From Clostridiales bacterium (GTDB lineage Bacteria; Bacillota; Clostridia; Lachnospirales; CAG-274), in contig JAJQFU010000112.1 in NCBI GenBank assembly GCA_021200955.1, forward strand, positions 1 to 57,333: a stretch of 57,333 bases of DNA, given 5' to 3'. The stretch's first letter is position 1. Every line of letters begins with the position of its first letter. Below are positions 41,973 through 52,502 of the stretch, in pieces. A program made the translations under genes and the position numbers. The notes beneath the pieces were generated by a model. The model was not told the origin of the DNA. It saw only the letters and a program-made list of their open reading frames with translations, and ran no database searches.

Positions 41973-43451
41973 AATGTCGGGTATCTGTTTTTGCAGAAGC
42001 TGTATTATCAGCTCGGTTTGCCGGGGATATGTGAAAAAATAGCAAAAAAACATTCTTTTTCATATGATCTGAACTCGATTTTGTCTAGGCTCGTTTACGG
42101 AAGGCTTCTTTATCCATCTTCAAAGCTGTCTTGCTATGAGCTTTCAAAAAGATTGTATGAACAGCCTGATTTTGATCTTCATCAGATTTACAGGGCACTT
42201 TCGGTTATCGCCCAAGACTTTGACTTCATACAGGCTGAGCTTTATAAGAATTCGAAAAAAATCGTGAAAAGAAAAACAAGGGTTCTTTACTATGACTGTA
42301 CAAATTATTTTTTTGAAACCGAGTATGAAGAAGGAATAAAGAAGTACGGAGCAAGCAAGGAACACAGACCTAATCCCATAGTGCAGATGGGTTTGTTTAT
42401 GGACAGATCCGGCTTGCCGTTGGCTTTTTGTATAAACGAGGGAAACAAGAATGAACAGCTTACTTTAAAGCCTTTGGGGAAAAAATTATCAGTGACTTTG
42501 AGCTTTCCAAGTTTGTTGTCTGCACAGATGCCGGACTTTCATCGGAATCAAATAAGAAGTTTAACAATTTAGGTGAAAGATACTTTATTACAACTCAGTC
42601 CTTGAAAAAAAATGGATCAAAAATTGAAAGACCGGGCACTTTCACCGGAAATGTGGCATCTTGAAGGCGACATCCGGTTTTACAATATAGACGAAATCGA
42701 AAATTCTCCGGAAAACCGAGAGAAAATATTTTACAAACAGCATTATATTGAAGGTTATGATGAAGAACACGATACCCCATTCAATCAAACTCTTATAGTT
42801 ACATTTTCTCTGAAATATAAAAATTATCAGGCTAAAATAAGAGAACAGCAAATAGAAAGAGCGAAAAAAGCACTAAAAAATCCAAGCGGAATCGAAAGGA
42901 AAGGACAAAATGATTTTAAACGCTTGATAAAGAGAACTGTTATTCAGAGTGACGACGAAAAAATTAAAAAGAAGAAACTGTTTTCCTACTCTCTAAATCA
43001 AGCTGTTATTAACGAAGAAGCGAAATATGATGGCTTCTATGCTGTCAGCACCAACTTAGATGATGATCCTGCAGACATTGTAAAAATCAACCGCAATCGA
43101 TGGGAAATAGAAGAATCCTTTAGAATTATGAAGTCGGAATTTAAAGCAAGACCTGTTTTTCTAAAACGCGATGACCGCATAAAAGCCCATTTTATGACCT
43201 GCTTTATAACTCTATTGATTTATCGATTGCTTGAAAATCAATTGAATAATGCCTACACTTGCCAAGAAATAATCTCAACCTTACGAAATATGAATCTAAC
43301 AAAAGTCGGTGATGAAGGCTTCGTTCCGGCGTACACCCGTACACCCCTTACCGACGGTCTCCACGCATTCGTCGGTTTCCGCACCGACTACAAATTGACA
43401 ACCAAGAGAAACCTGCAGTCAGTAATATCTAAATCCAAAAAGCAATTCTAA
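41973..43451 (+). pseudogene. IS1634-like (IS4-group DDE) transposase, 5' truncated and frameshifted
   Basis: Three frames give one transposase. 41973-about 42488 reads NVGYLFLQKLYYQLGLPGIC, then YYDCTNYFFETEYEEG; about 42488-42606 reads ISDFELSKFVVCTDAGLSSE, then ERYFITTQSLKK; and 42607-43451 reads NRNRWEIEESFRIMKSEFKA, then DDRIKAHFMTCFITLLIYRL. D, D and E positions are recognisable (YDCTNY, TDAG, WEIEESF). Both shifts fall in A-runs. About 100 N-terminal residues are missing at the junction with the hydrolase. Not active. Confidence 0.85.
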
Positions 43452-43474
43452 TTACGCATATCTCCCCAAATATC

Positions 43475-43519
43475 AAAAGTCCTCAAAACCGCTGAATTAT
43501 CAGCCTTTTGAGGACTTTT
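43475..43519 (+). terminator. Strong hairpin after the transposase
   Basis: AAAAGTCCTCAAAA / TTTTGAGGACTTTT with inner GCTGA-ATTA-TCAGC, then a T-rich tail. It may be the IS end structure as well as a bidirectional terminator. Confidence 0.7.
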
Positions 43520-43638
43520 TGCATTTTTTACTGTCAAACTCGAGTTTATAACAATATCAATTATATCACATATTTTAAAAAAGTGAATAGTTAATTTGAC
43601 GAAATTAAATATTTTTGTTAATAATAAAAATATAAGTA

Positions 43639-43667
43639 TTGACACATAACATCTGTTGTTATATTAT
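43639..43667 (+). promoter_or_regulatory. copA promoter with palindromic operator
   Basis: TTGACA (43639-43644), 17-base spacer, TATTAT (43662-43667). The spacer is filled by the palindrome ATAACA-TCTGT-TGTTAT (43646-43662), well placed for a copper-responsive repressor. No regulator gene is adjacent. Confidence 0.65.
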
Positions 43668-43718
43668 AACCAAAGAAAAACCCACCTTTTTAGTTGGGAT
43701 TGTTATAGAGGTGAATTT

Positions 43719-46208
43719 ATGGAACGGAAATTTAATGTTACGGGAATGAGCTGCGCCGCCTGCTCCGCCAGGGTTGACAAGGCTGTCAGAGGGCTTGAAG
43801 GCGTAAAAGAGGTAAACGTTAATCTCTTGCAGAACAGAATGACCGTTGAATTTGACGAAAACGCTGTCGGCGATAATGAAATAATAGGGGCTGTTGTTAA
43901 GGCGGGCTACGGAGCATCTGTTTTAGGAAAGAAGGCGGAGAAAGCCCAAGAGGAGACGCCCGACGAAAGCCTTAAGGTTAAGAGACGGCTCATAATTTCA
44001 ATATGCTTTTTAATTCCTCTTATGTATGTGAGTATGGGACATATGATAGGTCTGCCGACACCTTCGGTTATTCATGATTATCCCCTTATTATGGGACTGA
44101 GCGAGCTGTTTTTAACCTTGCCGATTATGTATGTAAACGATAAGTTTTACAAGACAGGCTTTAAAACGCTGTTTAAGCTTTCCCCAAATATGGACAGCCT
44201 TATTGCCATAGGCTCGGGAGCTGCATTTTTATACAGCTCGGTGACGCTTTTCAGAATGGCTCTTGACCCAATGGATATGTCTCTTATGCACGAACTCTAC
44301 TACGAGTCGGCGGCTACTATTCTGACCCTTATTACCGTAGGGAAATACTTGGAGAGCCGTTCGAAAAAGAAAACCTCCGACGCCATAACCAAGCTTATGA
44401 ATTTAGCCCCCAAAACAGCCGTTGTTGTAAGAGAGGGAAAGGAAGTTGTTATTTCCTCAGATGACGTTGTTGTGGGAGACATAGTTGTGGTTAAAAGCGG
44501 TATGTCAATTCCCGTTGACGGAGTGATTACCGAGGGGGCAGGGTCTGTTGACGAGTCTGCCATAACAGGTGAAAGTCTGCCTGTAGATAAAAAGCCGGGA
44601 GATAACGTAACCGGAGCAACTGTAAACAAAAGCGGTTACTTTAAGTTTAAGGCTTCAAAGGTGGGCGAGGACACAGCCCTTTCCCAGATTATAAGGCTTG
44701 TGGAGGACGCCGCCGGATCTAAGGCGCCTATTGCCAAATTGGCGGATAAGGTGGCAGGGGTTTTCGTCCCCGTTGTTATTGCCATAGCGGTTTTGGCGGC
44801 TGTTGTTTGGCTGCTTTTGGGCTATTCCGTCGGCTTTGCTTTAGGCTTGGGAATTGCTGTTTTGGTTATAAGCTGTCCCTGTTCTCTGGGGCTTGCTACA
44901 CCTACTGCCATTATGGTGGGAACAGGCAAGGGCGCAGAGCTGGGTATTTTGATAAAGTCTGCCGAGAGCCTTGAAACCGCCCACTCCATAGACACTGTTG
45001 TTTTGGACAAAACAGGAACTATTACAACAGGCTCGCCGAAGGTGACGGATATTTTCCCCATAGGAATAAGCAAAGACGAACTTCTGAAAAAAGCCGCTTC
45101 AATTGAAGCCCTTTCGGAACACCCCTTAGGCAAGGCAATCTGTGAGGAATACGGAAATGGCAAACTTTTCGAAGCTAAGGACTTTGTTCAAAAGCCGGGT
45201 GAAGGCGTTAAAGCCGAGATTTCGGGCAAAACCCTTTCAGGGGGAAACAAAAAAATGATGACTGCCGAGGGCATAGACATTTCTTCTCTTGAAGAAAAAG
45301 CACGTCAAGGAGCGGACGAGGGGAAAACACCCCTGTATTTCGCCGAAAACGGAGTATGTATAGGAGCAGTGTTTATTGCAGACGCCATAAAGCCTTCAAG
45401 CGCACAGGCTGTTTCGGAACTTGAAAAACAGGGAATTGATGTTATAATGGTAACAGGGGACAACAAAAAGACCGCCGAAGCCATTGCAAAGAAAGCAGGA
45501 ATTAAGCACGTTATTTCCGAGGTTCTTCCGGAGGATAAGGAAGCTGATGTAAGAAAGCTTCAGCAGTCCGGCAAAAAGGTAGCTATGACCGGCGACGGAA
45601 TAAACGACGCTCCGGCTTTAACAAGAGCCGACATAGGCATAGCCATAGGCGCCGGAACGGACATCGCCATAGACTCCGCTGACATTGTTTTGATGAAAAA
45701 CGATCTTTTGGACGTGCCTGCGGCAATTAAGCTCAGCAAGGCGGTTATGAAGAATATTAAGGAAAATCTGTTTTGGGCATTTTTCTATAATATTATAGGC
45801 ATACCTATTGCTGCCGGGGTTTTGTATATTCCTTTCGGAATAAAGCTTAACCCTATGATAGGTGCTGCGGCTATGAGCTTAAGCTCTGTTTTCGTTGTTT
45901 CGAATGCTTTAAGGCTAAGATTTTTCAAGACAGGCTATGAAAAAGCGGCTGTAAATAACAATATTATTAATGAAGAAAGCATAAGGGAGGAAAAAATTAT
46001 GCAGAAGAAAACAATTAAAATCGAGGGTATGATGTGTACTCACTGTACAGGCAGCGTTTCAAAGGCTCTTAACGCTCTTGAGGGCGTTGAAGCAGAGGTC
46101 AGCCTTGAAAATAAGTGTGCTGAGGTTACACTTTCGAAAGATGTAAGCGATGATATTCTTAAGTCAACGGTTACGGATCTGGGATATGAGGTTATTTCTA
46201 TTAATTAA
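43719..46208 (+). CDS. copA: Copper-exporting P1B-type ATPase with N- and C-terminal metal-binding domains
   Basis: An 829-residue copper ATPase. An N-terminal HMA domain (GMSCAACSARVDKAV, residues about 8-22) precedes eight membrane helices with ISCPCSLGLATP near residue 384 (the CPC metal site), DKTGTITTG near 430, SEHPLGKAI and GDGINDAPAL. Unusually a second HMA domain follows at the C-terminus (IKIEGMMCTHCTGSVSKALN, last 69 residues), joined by an Asn/Glu-rich linker. Start ATG at 43719 with GAGGTGA; a longer frame from 43656 lies in the promoter region. It exports Cu(I) from the cytosol. Confidence 0.96.
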   Translation: MERKFNVTGMSCAACSARVDKAVRGLEGVKEVNVNLLQNRMTVEFDENAVGDNEIIGAVVKAGYGASVLGKKAEKAQEETPDESLKVKRRLIISICFLIPLMYVSMGHMIGLPTPSVIHDYPLIMGLSELFLTLPIMYVNDKFYKTGFKTLFKLSPNMDSLIAIGSGAAFLYSSVTLFRMALDPMDMSLMHELYYESAATILTLITVGKYLESRSKKKTSDAITKLMNLAPKTAVVVREGKEVVISSDDVVVGDIVVVKSGMSIPVDGVITEGAGSVDESAITGESLPVDKKPGDNVTGATVNKSGYFKFKASKVGEDTALSQIIRLVEDAAGSKAPIAKLADKVAGVFVPVVIAIAVLAAVVWLLLGYSVGFALGLGIAVLVISCPCSLGLATPTAIMVGTGKGAELGILIKSAESLETAHSIDTVVLDKTGTITTGSPKVTDIFPIGISKDELLKKAASIEALSEHPLGKAICEEYGNGKLFEAKDFVQKPGEGVKAEISGKTLSGGNKKMMTAEGIDISSLEEKARQGADEGKTPLYFAENGVCIGAVFIADAIKPSSAQAVSELEKQGIDVIMVTGDNKKTAEAIAKKAGIKHVISEVLPEDKEADVRKLQQSGKKVAMTGDGINDAPALTRADIGIAIGAGTDIAIDSADIVLMKNDLLDVPAAIKLSKAVMKNIKENLFWAFFYNIIGIPIAAGVLYIPFGIKLNPMIGAAAMSLSSVFVVSNALRLRFFKTGYEKAAVNNNIINEESIREEKIMQKKTIKIEGMMCTHCTGSVSKALNALEGVEAEVSLENKCAEVTLSKDVSDDILKSTVTDLGYEVISIN
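45999..46208 (+). CDS. copZ: Nested in-frame copZ-like copper chaperone start
   Basis: Inside the end of copA a perfect AAGGGAGG (45983-45990) lies eight bases before an in-frame ATG. Initiation here would make a free 69-residue HMA protein with the MMCTHC copper-binding motif, the size and fold of CopZ. Either copA and copZ fused by loss of a stop codon, or one gene makes both a fused and a free chaperone. The nested product is inferred from the SD and start only. Confidence 0.5.
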   Translation: MQKKTIKIEGMMCTHCTGSVSKALNALEGVEAEVSLENKCAEVTLSKDVSDDILKSTVTDLGYEVISIN

Positions 46209-46218
46209 ATAATGTTTT

Positions 46219-46251
46219 AAGCCCCTTTGCATATGCTTTGGGGCTGTTTTT
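46219..46251 (+). terminator. Terminator after copA
   Basis: AGCCCC / GGGGCT with a 14-base loop, followed by GTTTTTT. Confidence 0.8.
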
Positions 46252-46290
46252 TACAATTTTAATAAATAAATACTTTGTTTTATTAAAGAA

Positions 46291-46302
46291 TTGTGATATA
46301 AT
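46291..46302 (+). promoter_or_regulatory. Extended -10 promoter of the pectate lyase gene
   Basis: TGATATAAT with TATAAT at 46297-46302; the -35 region (TTTGTT) is poor. A small hairpin CGGTG/CACCG follows in the 5' UTR. Confidence 0.45.
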
Positions 46303-46367
46303 TGATAAAGAAGCGGTGGTTAATCACCGGCGTTTATAAGAAAATTAAATAACAAGGAGGAAAAACT

Positions 46368-49300
46368 ATGAAGAAACGACTTTTTGCTGCTTTAACGGCT
46401 TTTGTTATGGCATCTGCGGCTTGTATTAATTTTACAGTGCCCGGTTTTGCAAGAGCAACAATCAGCTCCAATGCCGGATACAACTACAGAAACACAAAGG
46501 GCCTTGAAGCTGACTATGCCGACGGCTCACTTATTCTTACATGGCCTTCCGTAGCCAAGGACGGAACACTTTTAAACCAGAACCCTCTGACAGCCTACGC
46601 TCAGTCAGACGAGGCTGTAGATTCGGCTGACCCTATGGCAAGCTGGACTATGCCCTACAGAGGTCTTATTGTAAACTATAACGGCTACAGCCCGGCATAC
46701 AGCGCAAGCAAGGTAAGTATAAGCCTTACAGGCGAAGAAGAGGTTTATATGGGCTTTGTCGAAGGCGAAGAGGACGGCTGTCAGACAATACTTGACTACG
46801 CCTATGATTCAAGCGCGGCAGCTTACCTTACAGGCAAAACTTCCCACGTTGACACAACTGTTGTAACAACGGGATATGCCACATCCTACAGAATAGACTA
46901 TTCCGAGGACGGCACAAACTGGACGGCAGCCGACACAACATCAACCTTCAATACACAGAAAAAGGTTGATATGCCCGTTCAGGACGGCGTAACAGCCAAA
47001 ACAGACAAGAACGGCAATGAATATATTCAGGATAACAAAAACACTGTTTTCCTTGTAACACAGCAGGTTGAAAGCTTCCCAAGCGATATAGAGCTTGAAG
47101 AGGGCGAAACCTACTATGTAAGAGTTGTTCCTCTTGATTCAAGCGGAAACGAAATTGAAATAACAGACGCAGAGGCGGAATCTTTCTCGATTTCCTTTAC
47201 GGCTGAAAACAGCAACACTATAAAGGTTCCCGCATTCCCCACAGTTGTAGGCGGCGGAACATATACCTCAGGCGGAAGAACCACACTTTCGACAGAGGGT
47301 CAGGTTTATGTTGTTACAAGCCTTGACGACAGTGTTTCAAATCCTCAGGAGGGTACTCTGAGATACGGTCTTAACAAGGCAAGATCCTCTACTGACACAC
47401 CTTTGACAATTGTTTTTGCAGTCGGCGGAACAATTCACGTTGACCCGGCAGCAACAAAGAGCCAAAGAAGATTTGTTTTCGGCAGCAACTTAACCGTAGC
47501 CGGTCAGACAGCTCCCGGCGAGGGCATAACAATTGCCGGAGGCACCTGCAACATTTCCGGCGAAAACATTATGCTCAGATATTTGAGATTCAGACTGGGC
47601 GAGGGCTATGACCTTGACGGCGCAACGGCTTCCGGCAAGAACATAGTTGTTGACCACTGTACATTCAGCTGGGGCGTTGACGAAACCTTCAGCGCTAAGG
47701 AGCTTATTAACTCAACCCTTTCATACAACATTATTACCGGCGGTCTTGCTATGGTAAACAAGAACGGCGAAAATACTACCGACGCCGAGCTTTTAAGCGG
47801 CGAAAGCGAAGCTAAACACGGCATGGGAAGTATTATGAACGGCTATAACACAACCATAGTTCACAACATTTGGGCAGGCAACGGCACCAGAAACCCCAGA
47901 TTTGAAGGCGGCTTTACATACGGAAACAAAGATTATGACAACCTTTTGGAATTTGCCAATAACGTTGTTTACAACTGGGGTCATATGTCCTCATACGGCG
48001 GCGACAGAGGCAAGACAGAGGAAGGCCCCAAGACCAACTTTGAAAGCAATTATTATAAGTCAGGTCCCAACACACTTGAAAAGGTAAAGGCTTATTTCTT
48101 TGACTGCGACACAGATTCATCATACGGCGGCTATCACAGCACATATTATATTGACGGCGGAAACATTATGGAGGGCAACGAAACCCTTAACAATAATAAT
48201 GCGGCAGGCTTTATAGATTTGGGAACAGAGGCTTACAGACTTGACGAAAAGGCTGAGCTTAAAATACCCTATGAGCCTACAGATGCAAAGACAGCTTATG
48301 CAGATGTTCTTGCAGGAGCAGGCGCAAGCTTTGTAAGAGACGCTCAGGACGACAGACTTCTTTCTCAAATCGAAAACGGAACAGGCAGATTTATAAACAA
48401 TGAAGCCGAAGCCGGCGGATATATTACAATCGAAGATGCTCTCCATAACGGAAGCACAGGCGCAGCCTACGATTCAGACAGCGACGGTATTCCCGACGCA
48501 TATGAAACAGCTTTGGGAACAGACCCCGACAAAGCCGACTCAACAACTCTTATTACAGATGAAACAAGTCCTTTCTACGGCTATACATATCTTGAGGTTT
48601 ATTTAAACGATATTTTAGGCGAATGGGGCGAAAACTCAGTAAGCAGTGTTGACAGCTTCACAAGCTACGCTTCAGACCGTACACTTTCAAGCGACGACAT
48701 TGAAATTACCGGTATTTTAGACGCAGAAGGCAATAACATTCTTTCTGACGGAAACACTGACCTTATTTTAGGCGAAACATATTATCTTGAGCTTGGCGGA
48801 AACAGCGCTATGACTGACGTCTATAACTACAATGTATTGTTTGACGACGAAACCGTTTCAACAAGCCTTGAAATTACACCTGAGGAAATAGGCTCATATC
48901 TGCTTCAGGTGGCTGTTGCACCCGACATTGTGGGAAGCTATGCACCCTATACAATTTCGGATCAGGTTGGAATAACTGTTCTTGAATCCGAAGAGAATAT
49001 TCCCGATTTCACCGCTGCCGATATAGGCTCTGTAAGAGAAAGCGGAAATGTTTCTTATGACTCACAGGACGGCTCAATCATAATCGAGGGCGCAGGTCTT
49101 GTAGGCAGAACCTCTGCAGCTTCAAACAGCGCAGACGACGCTTTCTACTTTGACTATACCGAAATGACCGGCGACTTTGATATAAGCGCACAGGTTGAAA
49201 TGTGGGCTAAGCTTGACTATTATCAGAAGGTCGGCATTATGGCAAGAGCTTCAGTAGACGAGGGCAAGCCCGAATTCTATTGGAACGCAGTAACCTATAT

Positions 49301-49961
49301 TAAAGGCGAAGACTATGAAAGCTATACAGGCGCAGACGGCGGAGCTATTTTGGCAAGGAATATAGGTCCCTTTGTAAGAACCTCTGCTAACGGCTCTGTT
49401 TCAAGTATTTCAAGTTCAACTATAGGAACATTTATGAGCGTTGCCAAGAAGAGAATGAATGAAGAGCAGACACCTATGTATATGAGAATGACAAGGGTCG
49501 GCGACACAATTACTCTTTACGGCGGAACAGACGGAGAAAACTGGACACAGCTCAGCTCTTATGAAACCACACTGCCCGAGACCTGCTACGTGGGCTTTGC
49601 CATTGACGCAGCTCAGGACAATATGGACTTTATAAGATATAACAAGGCTCTTATAACAAACGTTGTTATAAACGGCGTTGCTTTGGGAGAAAGCGGCGGC
49701 GGAAGCTCAGGCGGCGGAAACGACGATGATGATGAAAACAACGGCGTTGTAGGCGATGTTGACCAAAGCGGAAAAATTACCGCAAATGATGCGGCTGTGC
49801 TTTTGCAGTATATTATAGGCAGTACTGCCAATGAGGAATGGGCAGTTGTTAATGAAGTAGCCGATGTAAACAACGACGAGGTTGTTGATGCGGCTGATGC
49901 GGCGAAGATTTTGGCTAAGGTGCTGAATGCAGCCGTAAGCTTTGAAAGAACCAATCAGTAA
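46368..49961 (+). CDS. Secreted pectate lyase (PL1-like) with C-terminal dockerin
   Basis: A 1197-residue exported enzyme. Signal peptide (1-28), an Fn3-like region (about 50-270), a right-handed beta-helix pectate lyase domain (about 300-700) with [40 protein letters not shown] and [20 protein letters not shown], a calcium-binding [20 protein letters not shown] segment, a beta-sandwich region resembling DUF1349 (about 880-1100), a Gly/Asp linker, and a type I dockerin ([20 protein letters not shown], then [20 protein letters not shown]). It cleaves polygalacturonate by beta-elimination; the dockerin implies docking to a cohesin scaffold elsewhere in the genome. AAGGAGGA RBS; monocistronic. 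Confidence 0.92.
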   Translation: MKKRLFAALTAFVMASAACINFTVPGFARATISSNAGYNYRNTKGLEADYADGSLILTWPSVAKDGTLLNQNPLTAYAQSDEAVDSADPMASWTMPYRGLIVNYNGYSPAYSASKVSISLTGEEEVYMGFVEGEEDGCQTILDYAYDSSAAAYLTGKTSHVDTTVVTTGYATSYRIDYSEDGTNWTAADTTSTFNTQKKVDMPVQDGVTAKTDKNGNEYIQDNKNTVFLVTQQVESFPSDIELEEGETYYVRVVPLDSSGNEIEITDAEAESFSISFTAENSNTIKVPAFPTVVGGGTYTSGGRTTLSTEGQVYVVTSLDDSVSNPQEGTLRYGLNKARSSTDTPLTIVFAVGGTIHVDPAATKSQRRFVFGSNLTVAGQTAPGEGITIAGGTCNISGENIMLRYLRFRLGEGYDLDGATASGKNIVVDHCTFSWGVDETFSAKELINSTLSYNIITGGLAMVNKNGENTTDAELLSGESEAKHGMGSIMNGYNTTIVHNIWAGNGTRNPRFEGGFTYGNKDYDNLLEFANNVVYNWGHMSSYGGDRGKTEEGPKTNFESNYYKSGPNTLEKVKAYFFDCDTDSSYGGYHSTYYIDGGNIMEGNETLNNNNAAGFIDLGTEAYRLDEKAELKIPYEPTDAKTAYADVLAGAGASFVRDAQDDRLLSQIENGTGRFINNEAEAGGYITIEDALHNGSTGAAYDSDSDGIPDAYETALGTDPDKADSTTLITDETSPFYGYTYLEVYLNDILGEWGENSVSSVDSFTSYASDRTLSSDDIEITGILDAEGNNILSDGNTDLILGETYYLELGGNSAMTDVYNYNVLFDDETVSTSLEITPEEIGSYLLQVAVAPDIVGSYAPYTISDQVGITVLESEENIPDFTAADIGSVRESGNVSYDSQDGSIIIEGAGLVGRTSAASNSADDAFYFDYTEMTGDFDISAQVEMWAKLDYYQKVGIMARASVDEGKPEFYWNAVTYIKGEDYESYTGADGGAILARNIGPFVRTSANGSVSSISSSTIGTFMSVAKKRMNEEQTPMYMRMTRVGDTITLYGGTDGENWTQLSSYETTLPETCYVGFAIDAAQDNMDFIRYNKALITNVVINGVALGESGGGSSGGGNDDDDENNGVVGDVDQSGKITANDAAVLLQYIIGSTANEEWAVVNEVADVNNDEVVDAADAAKILAKVLNAAVSFERTNQ

Positions 49962-49966
49962 GTTTT

Positions 49967-49998
49967 ATCCCCCTCTTTCTTCGGAGGGGGATTTTTTT
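49967..49998 (+). terminator. Terminator after pectate lyase
   Basis: ATCCCCCTC / GAGGGGGAT with an 8-base loop and a run of T. Confidence 0.9.
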
Positions 49999-50134
49999 GC
50001 ATAAAAAACCGTTTCGGATAAGAAAAGTGTTTGTTTTTTCTAATCCGAAACGATTTTCAGCCGGCTTAATAAGTATTTTTTCTTTAAAACCGAACAAACT
50101 ATATAAAAATATAATTTGTTTGGAGGAGATTTTA

Positions 50135-51082
50135 TTGATTAAGGGAAAAATTGCCATAATAGGCTCCGGTTTTGTGGGCTCAACCACCGCTTATACGTTA
50201 TTTTTAAGCGGACTTATAAACGAAATTGTTCTTGTGGACGTAAACAGGAACAAAGCGGAGGGCGACGCTATGGATTTAAACCATGGTCTGCCCTTTGTGT
50301 CTCCCGTCAAGGTAACCGCCGGAGACTACAGCCTTATAAAGGACTGCGATATGGTTATAATCACTGCCGGAGCGAACCAAAAGGAAGGGGAAACCCGAAT
50401 TGACCTTTTAAAGCGAAATTACGTTATTTTCAAAAGCATAGTTGACGAAATCGTCAAATACTGCACAGACGACACAATTTTAATGGTGGTTTCAAACCCC
50501 GTTGACATTTTAACCTATGTCACCTACAAGCTGTCGGGCTTTTCAAAACGGAAGGTTTTCGGCTCGGGAACGGTTTTGGACACAGCCCGTCTCAAATATA
50601 TAATAGGCGAACACACAAACATTGACGCCAGAAACGTCCACACCTACATCATCGGCGAACACGGAGATTCGGAGGTTCCCACATGGAGCCTGACCCGTCT
50701 GGCAGGCTTAACAATCGAGGACTACTGCCTGAAGTGCGGTTCCTGCGACGATATAAACTGCTGTAAGGACGATTTTTATCACGAAACCAAAAACGCCGCC
50801 TATGAAATCATAAGCAAAAAAGGCGCTACCTATTACGCCATAGCCTTGGCGGTACGCCGAATTTGCGAAGCAATTATAGGCGACGAAAACTCGATTTTGC
50901 CCCTTTCCGGAGTTTTTGAAGGGGAATACGGCATAAAAGATATTTGTCTCAGTGTTCCCACAGTTGTAAACGCCAGCGGCGCAAGCAGAATTTTAGAACT
51001 GCCCTTCTCCGACGTTGAGGTTGCGGCTTTGAAAAACAGTGCCGAAACATTAAAGGGATATTGCCGTGAATTGGGGCTGTAA
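50135..51082 (+). CDS. ldh: L-lactate dehydrogenase
   Basis: A 315-residue NAD-dependent L-lactate dehydrogenase: Rossmann start [56 protein letters not shown] and the catalytic His in [15 protein letters not shown]. The Gln of [10 protein letters not shown] marks a lactate rather than malate enzyme. A Cys-rich loop ([14 protein letters not shown]) replaces the usual surface loop after the active site; this is unusual. Start TTG at 50135 with GGAGGAG upstream. The gene regenerates NAD+ in fermentation. It converges with tmcAL, only seven bases away. Confidence 0.95.
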   Translation: MIKGKIAIIGSGFVGSTTAYTLFLSGLINEIVLVDVNRNKAEGDAMDLNHGLPFVSPVKVTAGDYSLIKDCDMVIITAGANQKEGETRIDLLKRNYVIFKSIVDEIVKYCTDDTILMVVSNPVDILTYVTYKLSGFSKRKVFGSGTVLDTARLKYIIGEHTNIDARNVHTYIIGEHGDSEVPTWSLTRLAGLTIEDYCLKCGSCDDINCCKDDFYHETKNAAYEIISKKGATYYAIALAVRRICEAIIGDENSILPLSGVFEGEYGIKDICLSVPTVVNASGASRILELPFSDVEVAALKNSAETLKGYCRELGL

Positions 51083-51089
51083 CCAAAAT

Positions 51090-52277
51090 TCAAATTATTA
51101 TCAAGCCTTCGGTAAAATCGGAGGCTTTGTTTTTTGCGTCTCTCAGCCCTGTTGAAAAAATTTCCTTTTCCAAAATTTTCTTTGCATTACCGTCAAGCCT
51201 TTCAGCGTCCTTTTTTACATTTATAATTACGGGAGCCTTCGCCTTTTCCTTAAGCTCCGATAGAAGTCCCTTTGCTTCCTTTCTTACGCCCAAAACCCTG
51301 ATATAAGGGGCTTGGGGCAGGGGAAAAACATCTTCCTTTTTTATGTCAAGAAGTATATGGGCAATTGCCCTTTTAAGCTTACTCTCCGTATATCTTTTTG
51401 ACTTTAGGGCTGAAACAAGCCCTTCCACACTTTCAAAATCCGCATTTTTATAAATTTTGTTTTCAAGCCCCTCTGTTATGTCGCAGATTTTTTCAAGCCC
51501 CTCGGGCTTAAGCCTTAAAATCAAATATCTTAAAGCTTCTTTATAATTTTCAAGGCTGGGCTGCTTTTCTCCGAAATGCTCCTTATAAAGACTGTAAACA
51601 CTTTCGGGAACGGCGGCTTTTACCTCCTCAAAAAGCCCCTCCCCTATTGACCGCCTTACTGCCGCACCCGACGAAAATTCGCCTTTAAATTCAGTGTCAT
51701 TATACCCTGAACCTATTCTCTGAATACCTGCGGCGGTAAGAGGGCTTCCTTTCATTTTAATGGCTTTTAAATATTCTAAAGCCAAAATATTGTTGGGCTT
51801 ATTGAAAATGCCTTCGGGAAAGTCGAAAATCTGTCTTAAGGCAATCTCCCTCGCTTTGGGAAAGCTTACGCCCTCTCCGCAAAATCTTTTAAGGGTTGTT
51901 TTAAACTCCTCAGGCTCAAGGCTTAAAATATCGGCTGCCCTTTCGAGGTCTTTAAGGCTCTCCGCTTCAACCCCGAAAGCCATGTGAGAAAAAATTCCGG
52001 CTTTTTCTATCGTTTCAACCGAACCCCATGCAAAAGCGTCAGCCGCCGAAGAAGCAAAAATCACAGGCAGCTCAATAACAATATCCGCTCCGTTTAAAAG
52101 AGCCGCCTTCGTCCTCAAAAACTTGTTAAAAACAGCAGGTTCACCTCTTTGACAAAATGACCCCGACATAACAACCCCCAAAAAGTCACAGCCTGTCCTC
52201 CGTTTGGCTTCTTCTATTATATATTTATGTCCCCTATGAAAGGGGTTAAATTCCGCCGCAATACCTACGCCCTTCAT
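51090..52277 (-). CDS. tmcAL: tRNA(Met) cytidine acetate ligase (nucleotidyltransferase family)
   Basis: A 395-residue protein of the TmcAL/YlbM family, which uses acetate and ATP to make N4-acetylcytidine at the wobble position of elongator tRNA-Met. The N-terminal nucleotidyltransferase has AAEFNPFHRGHKYIIEEAKR (HxGH-type motif) and VVMSGSFCQRGEPAVFNKF; GADIVIELPVIFASSAADAF follows. The length fits the family. It lies next to pta-ackA but on the opposite strand. Confidence 0.94.
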   Translation of the reverse strand: MKGVGIAAEFNPFHRGHKYIIEEAKRRTGCDFLGVVMSGSFCQRGEPAVFNKFLRTKAALLNGADIVIELPVIFASSAADAFAWGSVETIEKAGIFSHMAFGVEAESLKDLERAADILSLEPEEFKTTLKRFCGEGVSFPKAREIALRQIFDFPEGIFNKPNNILALEYLKAIKMKGSPLTAAGIQRIGSGYNDTEFKGEFSSGAAVRRSIGEGLFEEVKAAVPESVYSLYKEHFGEKQPSLENYKEALRYLILRLKPEGLEKICDITEGLENKIYKNADFESVEGLVSALKSKRYTESKLKRAIAHILLDIKKEDVFPLPQAPYIRVLGVRKEAKGLLSELKEKAKAPVIINVKKDAERLDGNAKKILEKEIFSTGLRDAKNKASDFTEGLIII

Positions 52278-52417
52278 AAAGCCCGTCTCCTTAAATCTTT
52301 AATTATACCCCTCATTATGCATTAAATTAAGCTTTGTGTCAATATCAATATATCTCTCTCAATCTATCATTATTCACAAATTTTTATAAATTATTTTTAA
52401 AATATAGTAAATATTGC

Positions 52418-52445
52418 TTGAAACTTTACGCAAAAGTGGTATAAT
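52418..52445 (+). promoter_or_regulatory. Promoter of pta-ackA
   Basis: TTGAAA, 16 bases, TATAAT with extended TGG before it. Confidence 0.7.
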
Positions 52446-52502
52446 TAAGGTTGAAGGTTATTAACTTTACCGAAAAACATAAAAATGAAGGGAGTTTTTA
52501 AA

